A DNA stretch of 64,000 nt from assembly GCA_965153455.1 (NCBI GenBank), contig OZ234503.1, forward strand, positions 3,906,001-3,970,000, given 5' to 3'. The notes below the pieces were generated by a model. It did no database searches. It saw nothing but the letters and a program-made list of their open reading frames with translations, and was not told the DNA's origin. The DNA comes from Sphagnum compactum. Lineage: Eukaryota; Bryophyta; Sphagnopsida; Sphagnales. Of this stretch, positions 52,980 to 64,000 are shown in pieces (position 1 is the first letter of the stretch; each line of letters opens with the position of its first letter). The position numbers were made by a program, and so were the translations under genes.

Positions 52980-53520
52980 GCTGTGTTCAGGCTCGGGCTT
53001 ACAGAAACGGTAAATAACCGGAGAGATAATATCCGGATATGCCAGGGGCCAGCCGCAAAGCGCCGGGTGAGCTCATTAGCACGAGAGGTACGGAAACAAC
53101 CGGAGACGTAAGATCAGGGTATATCAGGCCCGGTCGCAGAGAGCCGGTTAAGTTTGGTAAGGTACGAAAACAACCGGAGAGATAATATCCGGGGTATACA
53201 TAAGGCCTTGCCCAGAGCACTGGTTAAGCTTAGAGAGATGCGGAAACAACCGGGGAGATAACATCCGGGTATATCAGGCCTGGTTCCAAAGCGCCGGTTA
53301 AGCTTGGGGAGGTACGGAAACAACCGGAGAGAAAAGATCAGGATATATCAGGCCCGGTGGCAGAGCGCCGGTTAAGGTTAGAGAGATACGGCAAGAGCCG
53401 GCGAGAGATACGATCCGGGTTACACCAGGTCTGGTCAGAAGGAACCGGTTAAGTTAGGGATAAGGTAGATAACCGGATACAGGCGACGAGGACACATATC
53501 GGGGTACGGCGCCGGTTAAG
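52980..53520. repeat. 75-bp GC-rich tandem array upstream of the PDV2-like gene
   Basis: At least six units contain CGGAAACAACCGGAGAGATA, then a TATCCGG-type word, GGTATATCAGGCC, and GCGCCGGTTAAG. The anchor CGGAAACAAC (or a variant) recurs at 53091, 53165, 53241, 53315 and 53389, spacing 74-76 bp. The array is much GC-richer than its surroundings and ends about 265 bp before the PDV2-like ATG. Minus-strand open frames here (about 52999-53323) are by-products of the repeat. Confidence 0.9.
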
Positions 53521-53784
53521 TGGCCCTTTGTATGTTTCCGCACAAGAGGGTTGTGTTGCGGGATTTCGTTGTGTCGAGGTTGCGTCGGGCGTTTGCGTGG
53601 ACGATTTGTGCTGTGATGATTGTGTTGCGTTGTGCTGTTATGCGTGTTTGGTGAGGACAGTGAGGTGATCTATATCTTTGTTGCACTTTTTTTTTTCCCC
53701 TTTTTCTTTTGGGGGAGGTTTTGTTTTTGATTGCGGACGGGGGCAGGAGCACAGAAGTCTTGCACAGAAGGGGCAAAGCGGCAG

Positions 53785-55274
53785 ATGGACATAGGAGTGG
53801 TTTTAGCAAGGGCGTCGGAGTTGCATGCCAAGATCAGTGATGCCATTGAAAGGGCGATGCGCTTTGAGTTTCTCCAAACTACTAGTAGAGCTGGTTTAAG
53901 AAGAAGCCCTAGCACGGGTGTGGCGGAGGTGGTGGCGGTAGAAAATGGCTTGTGTTCTCCTTCTTCTTCCGCCGGCTTTGATTCCAAGGAGTACGACAGC
54001 GATTCCTATGACAGAGGAGGAGGAGGAGGAGTGGGAGGTTTACCTGTGGTTGCTGCTGCTTCAGGAGCCGGTGATGTGAATGCAGAGGCGAGAAGCTTGA
54101 GCGCCATCCGTGACGCATTGGAGGTTTTAGAGGAGCAGCTGGAAGCCTTGCAGGTGAGAGAAATGAGAGACCACTTTGTCATCCCCCTTCGTTTGTTTGT
54201 GGAAGTGTTTTTTCCCTGCATTACCATTCTCAAGGGCTTAGCTAGGAGGTGCCAGCCAGCTTGTGAATTGTAAGCACATCTTGTTCTTCAGGCAATGCAA
54301 CAATTACCTTTCTCAAGGGTTAGCTAGGTGCCAGCCAGCTTGTGAATCTTAAGCACATCTTGTTCTTTCAGGCAATGCAACAATTACCATTCTCAAGGGT
54401 TTAGCTAGGAGGTGCCATCCAGCTTGTGAATTTTTAAGCACATCTGTGTTTCTTTCAGGCAATGCAACAACAGCAACGAGTTGACAGAGACATGGCATTA
54501 GCAGAACTGGAAGAGAGCAGGGGAATTTTACTGGGGATGCTGAAGAAACATCGTGGGCAAGAGCGGGAAGTGGTGCGTGAAGCTTTGGCATTTGCTGGAG
54601 AGCCTGTAGAACAAGAGACGGAGGAGGAACAGGATTTGCCTCTTCCACCTTATCCCATGTCCATTGTCATTCCTAACTCATCTGTGGCTTCAATAGATGC
54701 GCAATCACCACAATTTCGTTCCTCTCCTGTTTGTCGTCTCCGAGCAAGTGGTGCTGTAAAAAGGCTGACTCTTGGTGGTGGTGAAAAATTGAACGATGGA
54801 GAGAACTTCCATTTCTGGGGAGCAGACAAGGAGGATGACGAAGAAGAAGAAGAAAAAGGTAGTGTCCAAGAAGAAAGCACCAATCTGTGCCACAAGGAGG
54901 AGGAAGGAGAGGAGGCAAAAAAACCGGGAAGGTTTCTGGGGCTGCTTCCCAGCAATCTTTCTAGATTTTCAGGAACAGTTTTTGGTCATGCAAAGAAGAC
55001 TGCATTGGTGGTGATGAGCGTGTTGGCATTTGTAGCGGTCTCAGAGATGGGGCAGAGCCGAGAGAAGAGAAAAGTCTTGGCAGTGCAATCAGTCAAGAAG
55101 CTGGATACCTTGCTGCCATTTCCCCCAAAGCAAGCAGCCTCCTTTGCTCAGTGTCCACCAGGAAAGAAACTGATAATGGAGGATGGCCACCCCAAGTGTG
55201 TGGTGAAGGAGCGTTTTGAGCTTCCATTTCCTAGGGAGGTGAAGACTCCTGATGTTTTGCATGGGCGTGGTTGA
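53785..55274 (+). CDS. PDV2: PLASTID DIVISION2-like outer-envelope protein
   Basis: Exons 53785-54153 and 54459-55274 join in phase 0 (GCCTTGCAG|gtgaga ... TTTCAG|GCAATG), giving 394 aa. The start MDIGVVLARASELHAKISDA matches the N-terminus of PDV2 as I remember it. An upstream in-frame ATG (53731) exists but adds no family sequence. Conserved parts are RDALEVLEEQLEAL-type coiled coil across the intron, LAELEESRGILLGMLKKH, LAFAGEPVE and LPPYP. A transmembrane segment lies at about residues 304-321 (TALVVMSVLAFVAVSEM), followed by the intermembrane-space tail with CPPGKKLIMEDGHPKCVVKE and a C-terminal Gly. In Arabidopsis PDV2 spans the outer envelope, recruits the dynamin ARC5 from the cytosol and binds ARC6 through its tail and terminal glycine. 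It is about 85 aa longer than Arabidopsis PDV2 because of acidic and Gly-rich insertions. Confidence 0.92.
54219..54458 (+). repeat. triplicated 3' end of the PDV2-like intron with decoy acceptors
   Basis: Three copies of about 80 bp (CTCAAGGGTTTAGCTAGG ... TTGTGAAT ... AAGCACATCTTGTTCTTTCAG) are seen. Two extra copies of the acceptor plus first exon bases (CAG|GCAATGCAACAA) lie at 54292 and 54372, before the true one at 54459. Use of either upstream acceptor runs into an in-frame TAG within about 12 codons. Confidence 0.9.
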
Positions 55275-55429
55275 TACTTTCTCCAGAGCTCACCCTGTGT
55301 TGTATAAGTATCAAACAATTTTGGCCCAGAGGGATTTCAGTCAGCATTAGAGAAAGATACAAGTTGGAGAAGTTCATAGTTTGTCATTCAAATGTACAAT
55401 CTGAATTGAGGCAAGAGAATGTTGGAAGG

Positions 55430-57752
55430 TGTTTTTACCTTAGATTTAGGTGGGCAATCTGTGTCAGTTTTATGAGAATGCATGAGCAGTTGTTGTTGGG
55501 TTGATGTGTCTCCATGATCTTTGAGAAGCTAGAAACAATCCACCAGGAGTATTTGTTTTTGCTCCTCATAGTAGTAGAAGTCACACAGAATTTCGCAAAA
55601 AGTCCCAGTCTTTTATGACTCCCAGAGTTCACTTGTTGGGTATGCACATTATGCTGTGTTCTTCACTTCTCCTGGAGTGAGAAAATCTAACCCGGGATCA
55701 AAGAGGACAGGATGTGGTTTCTGACTTGTTGCAACGAGACATCTAGCACCAGATTTGGACAGAGCCAACACCAACAGTAGCTTGTCAATGGCACTGGTAT
55801 GGAGCACTTGGCACATCCCCCATTTCCCTGAATGGTTTTCTTGCAAGTGTCCATCTCCAGCTTCAAGTGTCTGATAATTAGATTCATGGGTCAAACAACA
55901 GAATCCCATGTGTTATGCATGGACAGTCTTCTTTCTATTGCCATTATGAGATCCTTTGACACTCAGCAAAGAAGATTAGGTCAACCTTGCAGTTATACTG
56001 CAAGACTTTAAAAAGAATTCCATACTCTTTAGTTGCAAGTTCCTGAAGAGAGCCCTCAGAGATGTGAGGTTATTTTCCCTTCCTTTGACACATGGGTAGA
56101 AATGATGGACTTAACACCCTCCAGTACAGATCTGATGAACTTGCATCCCTCAAAAACCTTTGCCATTTACAGCGCAATAATCAGGCAAGAATGTCCTCTT
56201 TCTCCATTTCCATTCCTTCTCATTGTGAATAATCCGCAGGATTATCTGCCGGAATCAAATACGAGCCTTACTAGGTTGTCAGTAACAGATTCAGAAACCA
56301 AGCAAGAAGCAATCAATTGAGGATCAGATACTAGGTTGTCAGTAACAGATTCAGAAACCAAGCAAGAAGCAATCAATTGAGGAACAGACAATGTGGACGA
56401 TACATTTCTCCTCCTTGAAGTAGAAGAAGAAAACTTCTAGAAAAACAATAGAAACCTACCTCAGGTGGCAGATGATTCTGAAGGACTACATCAGTTTAGA
56501 TTCTCTCCCCTTTCTGTTATTGCAGCTAGAAATAGGCTCAGAATTCAACTTACCTTCAAGCACCTTCAACAAAAGCAGAGGAGTCAGAACCCTTTGTTAT
56601 GAACCTTTGTTATCTTCTTCAATAATTCCTGTAAAGCAAAAAAATAAAATCAAGAATATCAAGCACCAAATCAGCAAATCATTTAGGAAGAGAGCCATGT
56701 GGAGAAACATAATCGTGTTACCTTTCTTGAATGATCTAGAATTCTGCAGAGCCAAAAAAATGGAGCTTATCAAGCAGCAATTCAGCAAATCATTTAGGAA
56801 GAAGACACAGAGCAGCTGCTAACCTTGTTATTATCTTCTTCAATCATCATCTCGCATCCATCATCCTGCAAAGCAAAACATGGAGCACACATCAAGGTAG
56901 CAGTTCAGCAAATCATTGAGGAAGAAGACAGTCAGATAGACACATCAGAACTGCAATCCCTTTGGTGCAAGTCTCGATGCAAGAAGCTCTAAAAACAGCT
57001 TCTTCATCAAGAGTCAAGACACAGCAGGAAGAAGGTAGATAATAAGAGTGGCGAACAAAAGCTTTACAAAAGGTTCGAGGAGGAGTTCTGTCACCCCCGC
57101 TTTTTTCTTGTCGCAAACTCTTCTTCTTCTTCTGTTGGTTTTCCGCACAAAACGCAAAAGCAAAAAGCCCGGGAAAAAAGAAGAGATGTACCTGCAGCAG
57201 CACCTACCGTCCTCGTAGCAGCAGCACGCACTCCACTCCAGCGCTGCAGCAAAGCAAAAGGGCACGAGAAAAAACACGCAGGGAACGACGAAAGGCTCTG
57301 GACATTATTGACCGCTATAGCTCACAACGAGCGCCGAGTGTCTATAGCAAACCGTGAAGGACGTGGTGGTGGAGAGAGAGAGTGACCGAGAACAGAAAAA
57401 ATTGGATCGAGAAGAAAGAAAGAGGCGAGAAGTGGTAATGAACAAAGGTGCCAAGCTTTTCTTCTTCTTCTTCTTCTTCCATTTGTGATACCAGCAACTC
57501 GCGCTTGTGTCTTATTCTTCTTCTGCTTTTCTTTCCTTTGTAATCTCTGGCGATGTTTGCCGTCGCAGATGCTGTTGAGTTCGTCGTTGCAGCATCCGCT
57601 TGTGGACAGTAGATTTCCATCTGCTTTCCATTGAGAAGTTCTGGTTCTAAAGTTGTGAATTGAACTGAGGAAGGAGAAGGGGCACAATAATAACCTCCTC
57701 CTCTGATTCCTCGCTGTGCACAAGACTCGTCTTCTTTGTCGGCATGTTGCAT
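55430..57752 (-). other. possible unrecognised minus-strand gene, exons unresolved
   Basis: Several exon-like stretches lie on the minus strand. One is a frame opening at 57752 (MQHADKEDESCAQRGIRGGG). Another is a 42-nt stretch at 56865-56824 with a good acceptor (TTTGCTTTGCAG) and donor (AAG|gttagc) encoding DDGCEMMIEEDNNK, with a related stretch near 56635-56612. A third is a frame at 55909-55649 containing LLLVLALSKSGARC and VLFDPGLDFLTPGEVK. No known domain is seen and phases were not joined. The 57.3-57.85 kb part may instead be leader or promoter of the plus-strand trihelix gene. Segments with CAGCAAATCATTTAGGAAGA are present three times (about 56670, 56780 and 56905). Confidence 0.25.
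56270..56389. repeat. 60-bp tandem duplication, almost perfect
   Basis: ACTAGGTTGTCAGTAACAGA and the following 40 bases occur at 56270 and again at 56330 with essentially one base difference (GGATCAGA against GGAACAGA). This indicates a recent duplication. Confidence 0.95.
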
Positions 57753-57898
57753 GGAATTCCAGTTGCATGGACTATGGTCACAGCAGCAGAGCAGGGTTAT
57801 CGACTGGAGATGAGTGAGAGAGCATAGTAGTTTGGGTTGCAGGAAATAGGAGTTGTAGGAAGCTGAATGTGAAGATTACAGTGTTTTAGTGGCGGAAT

Positions 57899-59087
57899 AT
57901 GGAGCAAGGAGCAAACTCTCCTGCTGCAATGGAATCAAGTCTTTCAGAGCAAACCCATATGGGCTATGTGCCACCTGTATACGGCCGGGATGCTTATGGA
58001 GCAGCAGCAGAGAGGGAGGTGGTGGCATATGCAAGAGAAGGTTTTGTTCGAGAATCCCAAGGGTTTCCTCCTCCTCATCATCATCATCATCACATAGACA
58101 GAAGCACCTATACTCATGATGCTTATCCTCAAGATGGTGTGCCCAAGGATGGACAGGTTTTCCATAGAGACAACAGTTTGATGAGAGATAACACAGGCAA
58201 CAACAAGAAGCAGAAAGGCACAGACTGGTGGCATGAATCACAAGTGAGTGAACAACCAGCTGCAGCTCCAAAAGAAGACATTGACCCCACTGGTAATTCT
58301 CATGCCGTTGCCCCAATTGTGCCTTCTTCATTTGGAGGAGTGGTTGGGTTCACGGGTATAGTACTAGGGAGCCAAATGGTGGGAGCAGAAGGTCAGGCAG
58401 GGAGCATGGAGGAGGGAGAATGTAGAGGCAGCAGTGGAGGAGGTGTGGGGATTGGAGAGGAAGGAGATGATGGTGAAGGAGATGGAAAGGAGCGATCTGA
58501 AAAAGAGGGGAGTGCGAAAAAGAAGAGAGCAGAAATGTGGCAGGATCCAGAAATGGATGCGCTGGTGAGGGCTTACCGAGAGGTTCACATGAAGCTGGCA
58601 GCAGCAGGGAAGAAAGGGAAACAGGTCTTCAAGTCAGCAACAGACAAGTGGAAGGAAGTCCAGACCTTGTTGTTCAATATGGGTGTAGACCGGCAGCCAA
58701 AGGAGATTGAACGCAAGTGGTCCAATCTCTCCACTGCCTTCAAGCAAATTGCGGACTGGAATAAGAAGGTTGGGCACCCCAACTACTGGGAGTTGGATGA
58801 GACTCTGAAGAAGGAGAAGACCAAGGCCAAAGAATTGCCCGCTACATTTCGTGTTCAGCTCTTTGATGCGATGGCAGAATTTCTTGGTGATCGGGTTGGA
58901 ACGCACCGCAGCCGCTCGCCTGCTTCTTCTCACATGGCCTTGCCAGGGCTGCCTTATGCTGTCAACTCTACAGGTATGTGAAAGGTATTGCTATACTAGA
59001 AGCAGAGATCCCCTTAATTCTTAGCCTTGCACTTCAATTCCCTGTGATGGACATGCAGAGCAAGAGCAGAGGCACCTTCTGCTATGA
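57899..59087 (+). CDS. trihelix (GT-type, Myb/SANT-like) transcription factor
   Basis: Exons 57899-58973 and 59059-59087 give 367 aa. Exon 1 ends in phase 1 at ACAG|gtatgt, and the short last exon adds EQEQRHLLL before TGA. Residues 1-200 are low-complexity and include a six-His run (about 60-65) and a Gly/Glu-rich stretch. The DNA-binding domain starts near residue 205 (KKKRAEMWQDPEMDALVRAY), with a second helix at FKSATDKWKEVQTLLFNMGV and a third at RQPKEIERKWSNLSTAFKQI. The spaced Trp residues and the following WNKKVGHPNYWELDE fit the trihelix family. A conserved tail follows (RVQLFDAMAEFLGDR). Such proteins bind GT-element DNA in the nucleus. The subfamily is not assigned. Confidence 0.85.
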
Positions 59088-59449
59088 TGCTCCACATTCA
59101 AGATAGGCATTCTATGCACCGAGAGTGGAACTTGAAGGCTCTCAAAATCTGGATGTTTCACAATCACTTGATGCTAGAGTGTCTGTAATGGTCCATGTTG
59201 ATGGGTGGCTGGAACTCATGCATGTCCTTGCCTCTTGAGGTTTTGGGGACCAAGGGTTCATTGATGAAGGGGTGGATCAGAAAACTCTTGTCAAGTGTAG
59301 AAGTCTCTTTACTCCTGTAGAGGTCAGGCATTGACCGAGAGGGGCTAAGCAACCCAGTATACATTCTGTTAATGCCAGATTTGAAGGCTGTGGTGCTGAG
59401 CATATAAGATTTTGCAGGCGGTTCAGGGGCGGTAGAGGTGACCTTGCCC

Positions 59450-61716
59450 ATGGACAAGCTTGCTGTTCACACAACACCCATGGACAATTATCAGTATGTC
59501 ATGCTACTTACATACCTTGGTTGCATTTATTTTCTCTGTCCATTGTGCCAGATCCTCAGCCATCAATGTTCGCTTGGTTTGTATTGTATTCTGCAAACAT
59601 CCTTTTGATTGTTGAGCTTGGGTGCTTAGATCTGTACTGTAGATTGTAGTATCCAAACTCACCAAACGTGGCTTGTAGGAAACGCATGCAGGTGGTGCTG
59701 GTATCAACAGGCAGTTTCAATCCACCAACTTACATGCATCTGCGCATGTTTGGTCTGTCATCTCTCCACTCTCTCACTCCTGCTTTCCCTTCTTCCCACT
59801 GAGTTTCTGTTGTGAAATGTGCTCCTGTTAGAGAGTCCTGTAGTTTTCAACAGGCTTCCATATTGAAGTTGCTGGGACCTACAAAAATCTTGCCATCAGC
59901 TTGCTGGTGTCCAGGATAAACAGAATTAGGTGCATACCTGCTGAGTGTAGCTGTATTTGGACTTGTGCCTTTGCATATTTCTTTCCTGGTCATGAATACT
60001 AGCTGTATAGTATTCGTTTTCTTGATCCATATTAAAACTTGGATGGTGCAGAGTTGGCAAAAGATGCACTATTAAGTGAGGGATATGATGTGCTGGGATG
60101 CTACATGTCACCTGTTGGTGATGCCTATAACAAAAAGGTGTTTCCCCTTTCCTTGACATTATTTTAGATAGTGCAGTTGTCTAGTGCTAAAAATTGAGTG
60201 TGGCCCTTGTGGGATAATAGAGTTCATTGCACATTTGGCTGTTTATGCTGTGGTTTGTGGTATGGTTGCCATTTGAGGGTTATATTCTATAATTGCTTTG
60301 TGATCTTTACAAAGAGGGGTTTCTCTCTGCTGTACTGATGAGTACCCTTGGGTGTATTGCCAAGGGTCTGGCTCCAGCAGAGCACCGGATCAGGCTGTGC
60401 CAGCTGGCAACTCAGGATTCCCCATTTGTTATGGTAGATCCTTGGGAGGTGATCTTCTCTATCCTACCTAGCATAAATTTCATGGAATGGCTTCTGTGCA
60501 TATGGGTGTGATGTACTGACTTCTAGATTATGAACATCTGGATGGGTGAAGTAGGCAACACAAAGCAGTTATCAACGCACACTCACTGTGCTCAGCCGAG
60601 TGGAGGCTGCAGTCAATTCTCGTGCCTTTGCAACTGAAGGTAACTTTACAGCTTTCTTTCCCATTGAGTGCTGGTGTTTCAAGTATTTGTGCGAAACAAG
60701 TCAACAGTTATGGTGGTTTGCAATGAGCATTGAAGCTCTGTAACTCCACAAGGAACCAGGAGGGATGTTTGTGCAGAAAAGGTGAGGGTGATGCTGCTTT
60801 GTGGTACTGACCTGCTGGAGTCCATGACAAAACCTGGCGTTTGGATCCCCGAGCAGGTACATCGTCCTTTCATTTCTTTCTCACTTTTGTAAACTTGCAA
60901 TATAGATTACCGCCAATCATAGTATCCCTTGCACTCTTGTATGGAATTGCTGGGTATCTTTGCACCCACAAACTCTTGTGAAGTCTCATAAGATCATCTA
61001 AACCTGTCAACATCCTTGTGCCTTCAATTTGGGTTGAATTTGAGCATCACGATCTTTTGAACAGATTGGGTTTCACATAGAGTGCTAGGCTGACACATGA
61101 GTGGGTGCTGCAGGTGAGAGTGCTTCTGCAGGAGCATGGTGTAGTGTGCATTTGTAGAACTGGCCAGGATACCCGTCAATTGCTCTTTGAACATGACATC
61201 CTTTTCAGCAACCGAGTAAGTTTACCCTTGTTCTGTTCTGTTTCTGTGTTGGAAACCAATGTACAGAATGACTTGCTTCAGGGGCTGATTGCACTGAAAC
61301 CCTCTTACTTAGAACCGAAATGGAGTTTGTTCTTTCATTAGAATTGAGCGCAAATTCATGTTTAGACATCACACTTCATAAAGGTTCTCATGCAGACATG
61401 TTTCCTTATGCATCACACACTCTTTGGGATGTGCAGAGGCATATCATGATTGTGGATGAGCTTATTCACAATGATGTTAGTTCAACAAAAGTCAGGTACC
61501 CTCCATACCCTAGTGATTTACTGCCCTCTTTCATGCTGAGTTGTATGTGAGGCTTACAGAGACTTGAGAAGAGAAAACAGTTGACTCAATTGTGTGCATG
61601 ACAGGAGAAATATTGCAAGGGGGTTATCAGTGAAGTACTTGGTAGCAGACACTGTGATCAACTACATCAAGACTCACCAACTGTACACCACTAACCCTGT
61701 AGCTCATCAACCCTGA
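59450..61716 (+). CDS. NMNAT: nicotinamide/nicotinate mononucleotide adenylyltransferase (9 exons)
   Basis: Exons are 59450-59493, 59679-59752, 60052-60137, 60365-60448, 60555-60639, 60777-60856, 61114-61215, 61437-61495 and 61605-61716. The sum of 726 nt gives 241 aa, matching the plant enzyme (about 238 aa), and all phases fit GT-AG introns. It joins ATP to NMN or NaMN to make NAD or its deamido form. Visible motifs are the nucleotide-binding GSFNPPTYMHLRMF (residues 26-39, GxFxPxT/H-x2-H type), YMSPVGDAYNKK, AEHRIRLC, VMVDPWE, LLCGTDLLES, GVWIPEQ, VSSTKVR (199-205, the second ATP-binding motif) and GLSVKYL. The start at 59450 gives the right length. Family-like residues just upstream (EVTLP) leave open an extra 5' exon from an acceptor at 59417. 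The gene begins 362 bp after the trihelix stop. Confidence 0.93.
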
Positions 61717-64000
61717 CTGAGCAGTGTCTTCATGCAAGCACATACAAGTTCTTCCAACTTTGAGGAGCTTTTTTTGTCCAATCCAATGTGCTTTGCATAC
61801 ATTTATGGCACAATTTTCAGGAGGGATACCTGTTTGGTCAGTGTTAGGACTTAGCAATGTAGGCCATGGATTCATGTTGTTTGTTTGTGATGTCGTGGTC
61901 CAAATCAGAGAATGAGTGGTAAGAGAATTGACACAGATTTGGTATTGTTCTGTAATGGAAAAACTCAGGTTAGTTCACACAAGGACCCATCTCTGTATTT
62001 TGTTTTCAGAGAACATCTTTACTCTGCTTCATGTGAAGTTCTGAGGTGTTGGTCAGGATCCAAGTCAATCCTGGAACACTTTTCTATGATTTGAGCTTCT
62101 CCAAAGATAATGACGTTGCATGGCCAGCAGTGATTGGCTCTACTTCAGTTGAAATAAGCCTGCTGGCCTCTTGGTCAGCTTTCCAGCATTGACTTCACCC
62201 TCACTTTGCAGGAATTGAGATTCTTTCATGGGTAACGAATATAATGAAAATGGCTCCATGTGGATGACTGAGAATTGATAACACTTTTGTCCATAGACAC
62301 TTTCTAATACTGTATATGGCCATGGATTTGCAATTTCTTCACTTTGGGAGTTAAATATGTGTATTTCCTCTCGCTTTCACTGGTTTATCTCATCATAAGA
62401 GAGTCAATGTGTAAGGAAGCAAGTGGTATCAATGCCTTTAGTTTTGATGGAGGATGTAAAATGAGTTTCTGTTTCAGTAACATTGTACTTCAGAAAGAAA
62501 ATTCAATTTTGTATTGGAGATGTTTTAGACCTCTGAAGGGCCCAAGTGATTGAAGTCATTGCACAGACAGATGTGTGAAGTCATTGGTGAATATCAAAAA
62601 CTGCAAGAAACAAGCATCTGGATGATCATCCTTTTGTCTTAGGTTTTAGCATAGAGTTCTTCACAGATGGTGGCAATTCAGCTTTGCCAGGTCAGTTGGA
62701 ATTGTACCTGCAACTCTAATCGAAAATGGAGATCTTCAAATTATTGCAATTTAATCAGTTATTGGTGAAATCAAATTGTTTCCCTGTATGGATGGATGTG
62801 AACAGTCATGGTCTGTCACCCTGCTAGCTGATTGAGTTTTTTGAACTGATTTGTGCTTCAGCATTTTGTTGGGTGTGGGATTGGGTTTGATGATTGCGAA
62901 ATTTGCCTAACTAGCCTACCTCACTTCTCAACCTGCAACTGAAAATTGAATGTGATATGCATGACTTGATGGAGACCAGACACCTCTCCTGCCAAGTGCT
63001 CCAGACATCAGTTTCCATGGCTTCAAAAGACCTCTGCTCACTCTCCTTCCAACAACGCATTCAAACGTCCAACCAGCAGCACAGCTTCTCTTTCTTCCCC
63101 ATTCTCTTCATCTACTTTGCTTTGGGGCAGGCTAAAGAACTCAATGGGCTAACATTGACACAACCTGTGCTCATTGCTCATGACAAGCTCACAAGGATCT
63201 GGTTGGAATCAGAGCCCCCAAACACCAACTGCCTCCAGCACCTTGACTCATCAATTGAGCTCTCCAATGCACAAAAGAGTCAGGAGTGCCAATTCACCAG
63301 TCACAAATTGGTTATCTTAAAGGTGTTCATTTTAATGCTAACATCTACCTTTGAATTTAACAAAACTTCTTGGTCATCGATATTGGTCTCCAATTTGCTA
63401 TGATAGTGGCAAGGCTATTGGATTGAAATTGCAACATTTCAGAATTGGTCATTGGGCTTCTACATTGTTGCACCTATAAAGTTTGATACAATATATAGCA
63501 AGTATTGATGATGGCCTTAACATTTCATCAAACATAGGAGTAGGGCTAGGTCTTTAAGAAAGGATGGAGATGGATTTGTTGTATCATCTATCAAAGATTG
63601 TTGCCTTGAGAAAAACATTTTCATGTTGCATGACCATTTGTTTTCTTTAGGCATGCCAAAACCTCATCATTTTCTAACATATCCCTCTACACACTCTCTT
63701 CATTTGTTGTGCATGTTTTCAACTCCTTCAAAATATATCAAAGTCTATCCCTAAAGGTCTCCTCTTAAAAAGTTGAGTTCAAATATTATAACTTATAGTT
63801 TTGATACATAGCTTTCCAAATCTAGCTAGGGATAAGTTATGTCTATCCTAGTTGTAAAACATGAAGTTGTGATTGTAGGAGCTAAGCCACGTAATTAATT
63901 AGATGTAAGGACTCCATTATACATTTGGGCCTTTTTCTTTCCGAGGAACATTCATGGGTCTCTTGTTGGAAGTACCCCACAATCACTTTCTTATGTGATG
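61717..64000. other. 3' flank of NMNAT and intergenic region
   Basis: Probably NMNAT 3' untranslated sequence followed by intergenic DNA. A 148-codon plus-strand frame at 62957-63403 has normal amino-acid variety and a hydrophobic stretch (FSFFPILFIYFALG), but no known domain, and lacks clear splice signals, so it stays a weak hypothetical. Smaller frames at 61912-62094 and 62344-62553 are unsupported. Confidence 0.45.

Noticed and set aside
52999-53323. Two minus-strand frames with repeating YPGYYLSG-like peptides
   Set aside because: Produced by the 75-bp tandem array reading open by chance; units differ in length and shift frame.
54349-54955. Several minus-strand frames of 60-100 codons
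   Set aside because: Antisense of PDV2-like exon 2, which has family-level similarity on the plus strand.
59164-59477. Minus-strand 97-codon frame overlapping the NMNAT first exon
   Set aside because: The plus strand here encodes NMNAT residues joined in correct phase, so the minus frame is taken as a shadow.

Overview
The window is nuclear DNA of a land plant. Long AT-rich intergenic stretches full of simple repeats and small transposon relics separate a few intron-rich genes with GT-AG junctions. The gene families are plant-specific or plant-typical: a plastid-division PDV2-type protein, a MIKC*-like MADS-box protein, a trihelix factor, plant-type NMNAT, and AAACCCTAA telo-boxes next to RPS4. 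I cannot assign a clade. The divergence from angiosperm proteins that I know is compatible with a gymnosperm, fern, lycophyte or bryophyte, but that is inference.

Layout. 1-5290: AT-rich, no gene. 5.3-6.8 kb: two-exon gene for a small acidic, probably plastid-targeted protein (+). 7.1-9.2 kb: MADS-box gene (-). 11.3-12.1 kb: Pro/Cys-rich reading frame with one in-frame stop (-). 16.5-19.0 kb: bHLH gene (-) with two minisatellites. 19-36 kb: transposon relics, including MITE-like elements with recognisable terminal inverted repeats and, in two cases, target-site duplications. 36.1-40.4 kb: F-box gene whose downstream exons look like a cullin N-terminal domain (+). 41.0-44.1 kb: complete RPS4 gene (-). 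44.3-52.5 kb: no gene seen. 52.5-53.5 kb: roughly 75-bp tandem array just upstream of a PDV2-like gene (53.8-55.3 kb, +). 55.4-57.8 kb: unresolved, possibly an unrecognised minus-strand gene. 57.9-59.1 kb: trihelix gene (+). 59.45-61.7 kb: complete NMNAT gene (+). 61.7-64.0 kb: no clear gene.

The genes do not form a pathway. They are independent nuclear genes: ribosome (RPS4), NAD synthesis (NMNAT), plastid division (PDV2), ubiquitin ligation (F-box/cullin-like) and transcription (MADS, bHLH, trihelix). The most unusual item is the F-box plus cullin-like combination. It rests on exon phases that fit together and on a motif-by-motif resemblance to cullin N-terminal repeats. All exon models were built by eye from reading frame, splice sites and remembered family sequences, and none was checked against transcripts.
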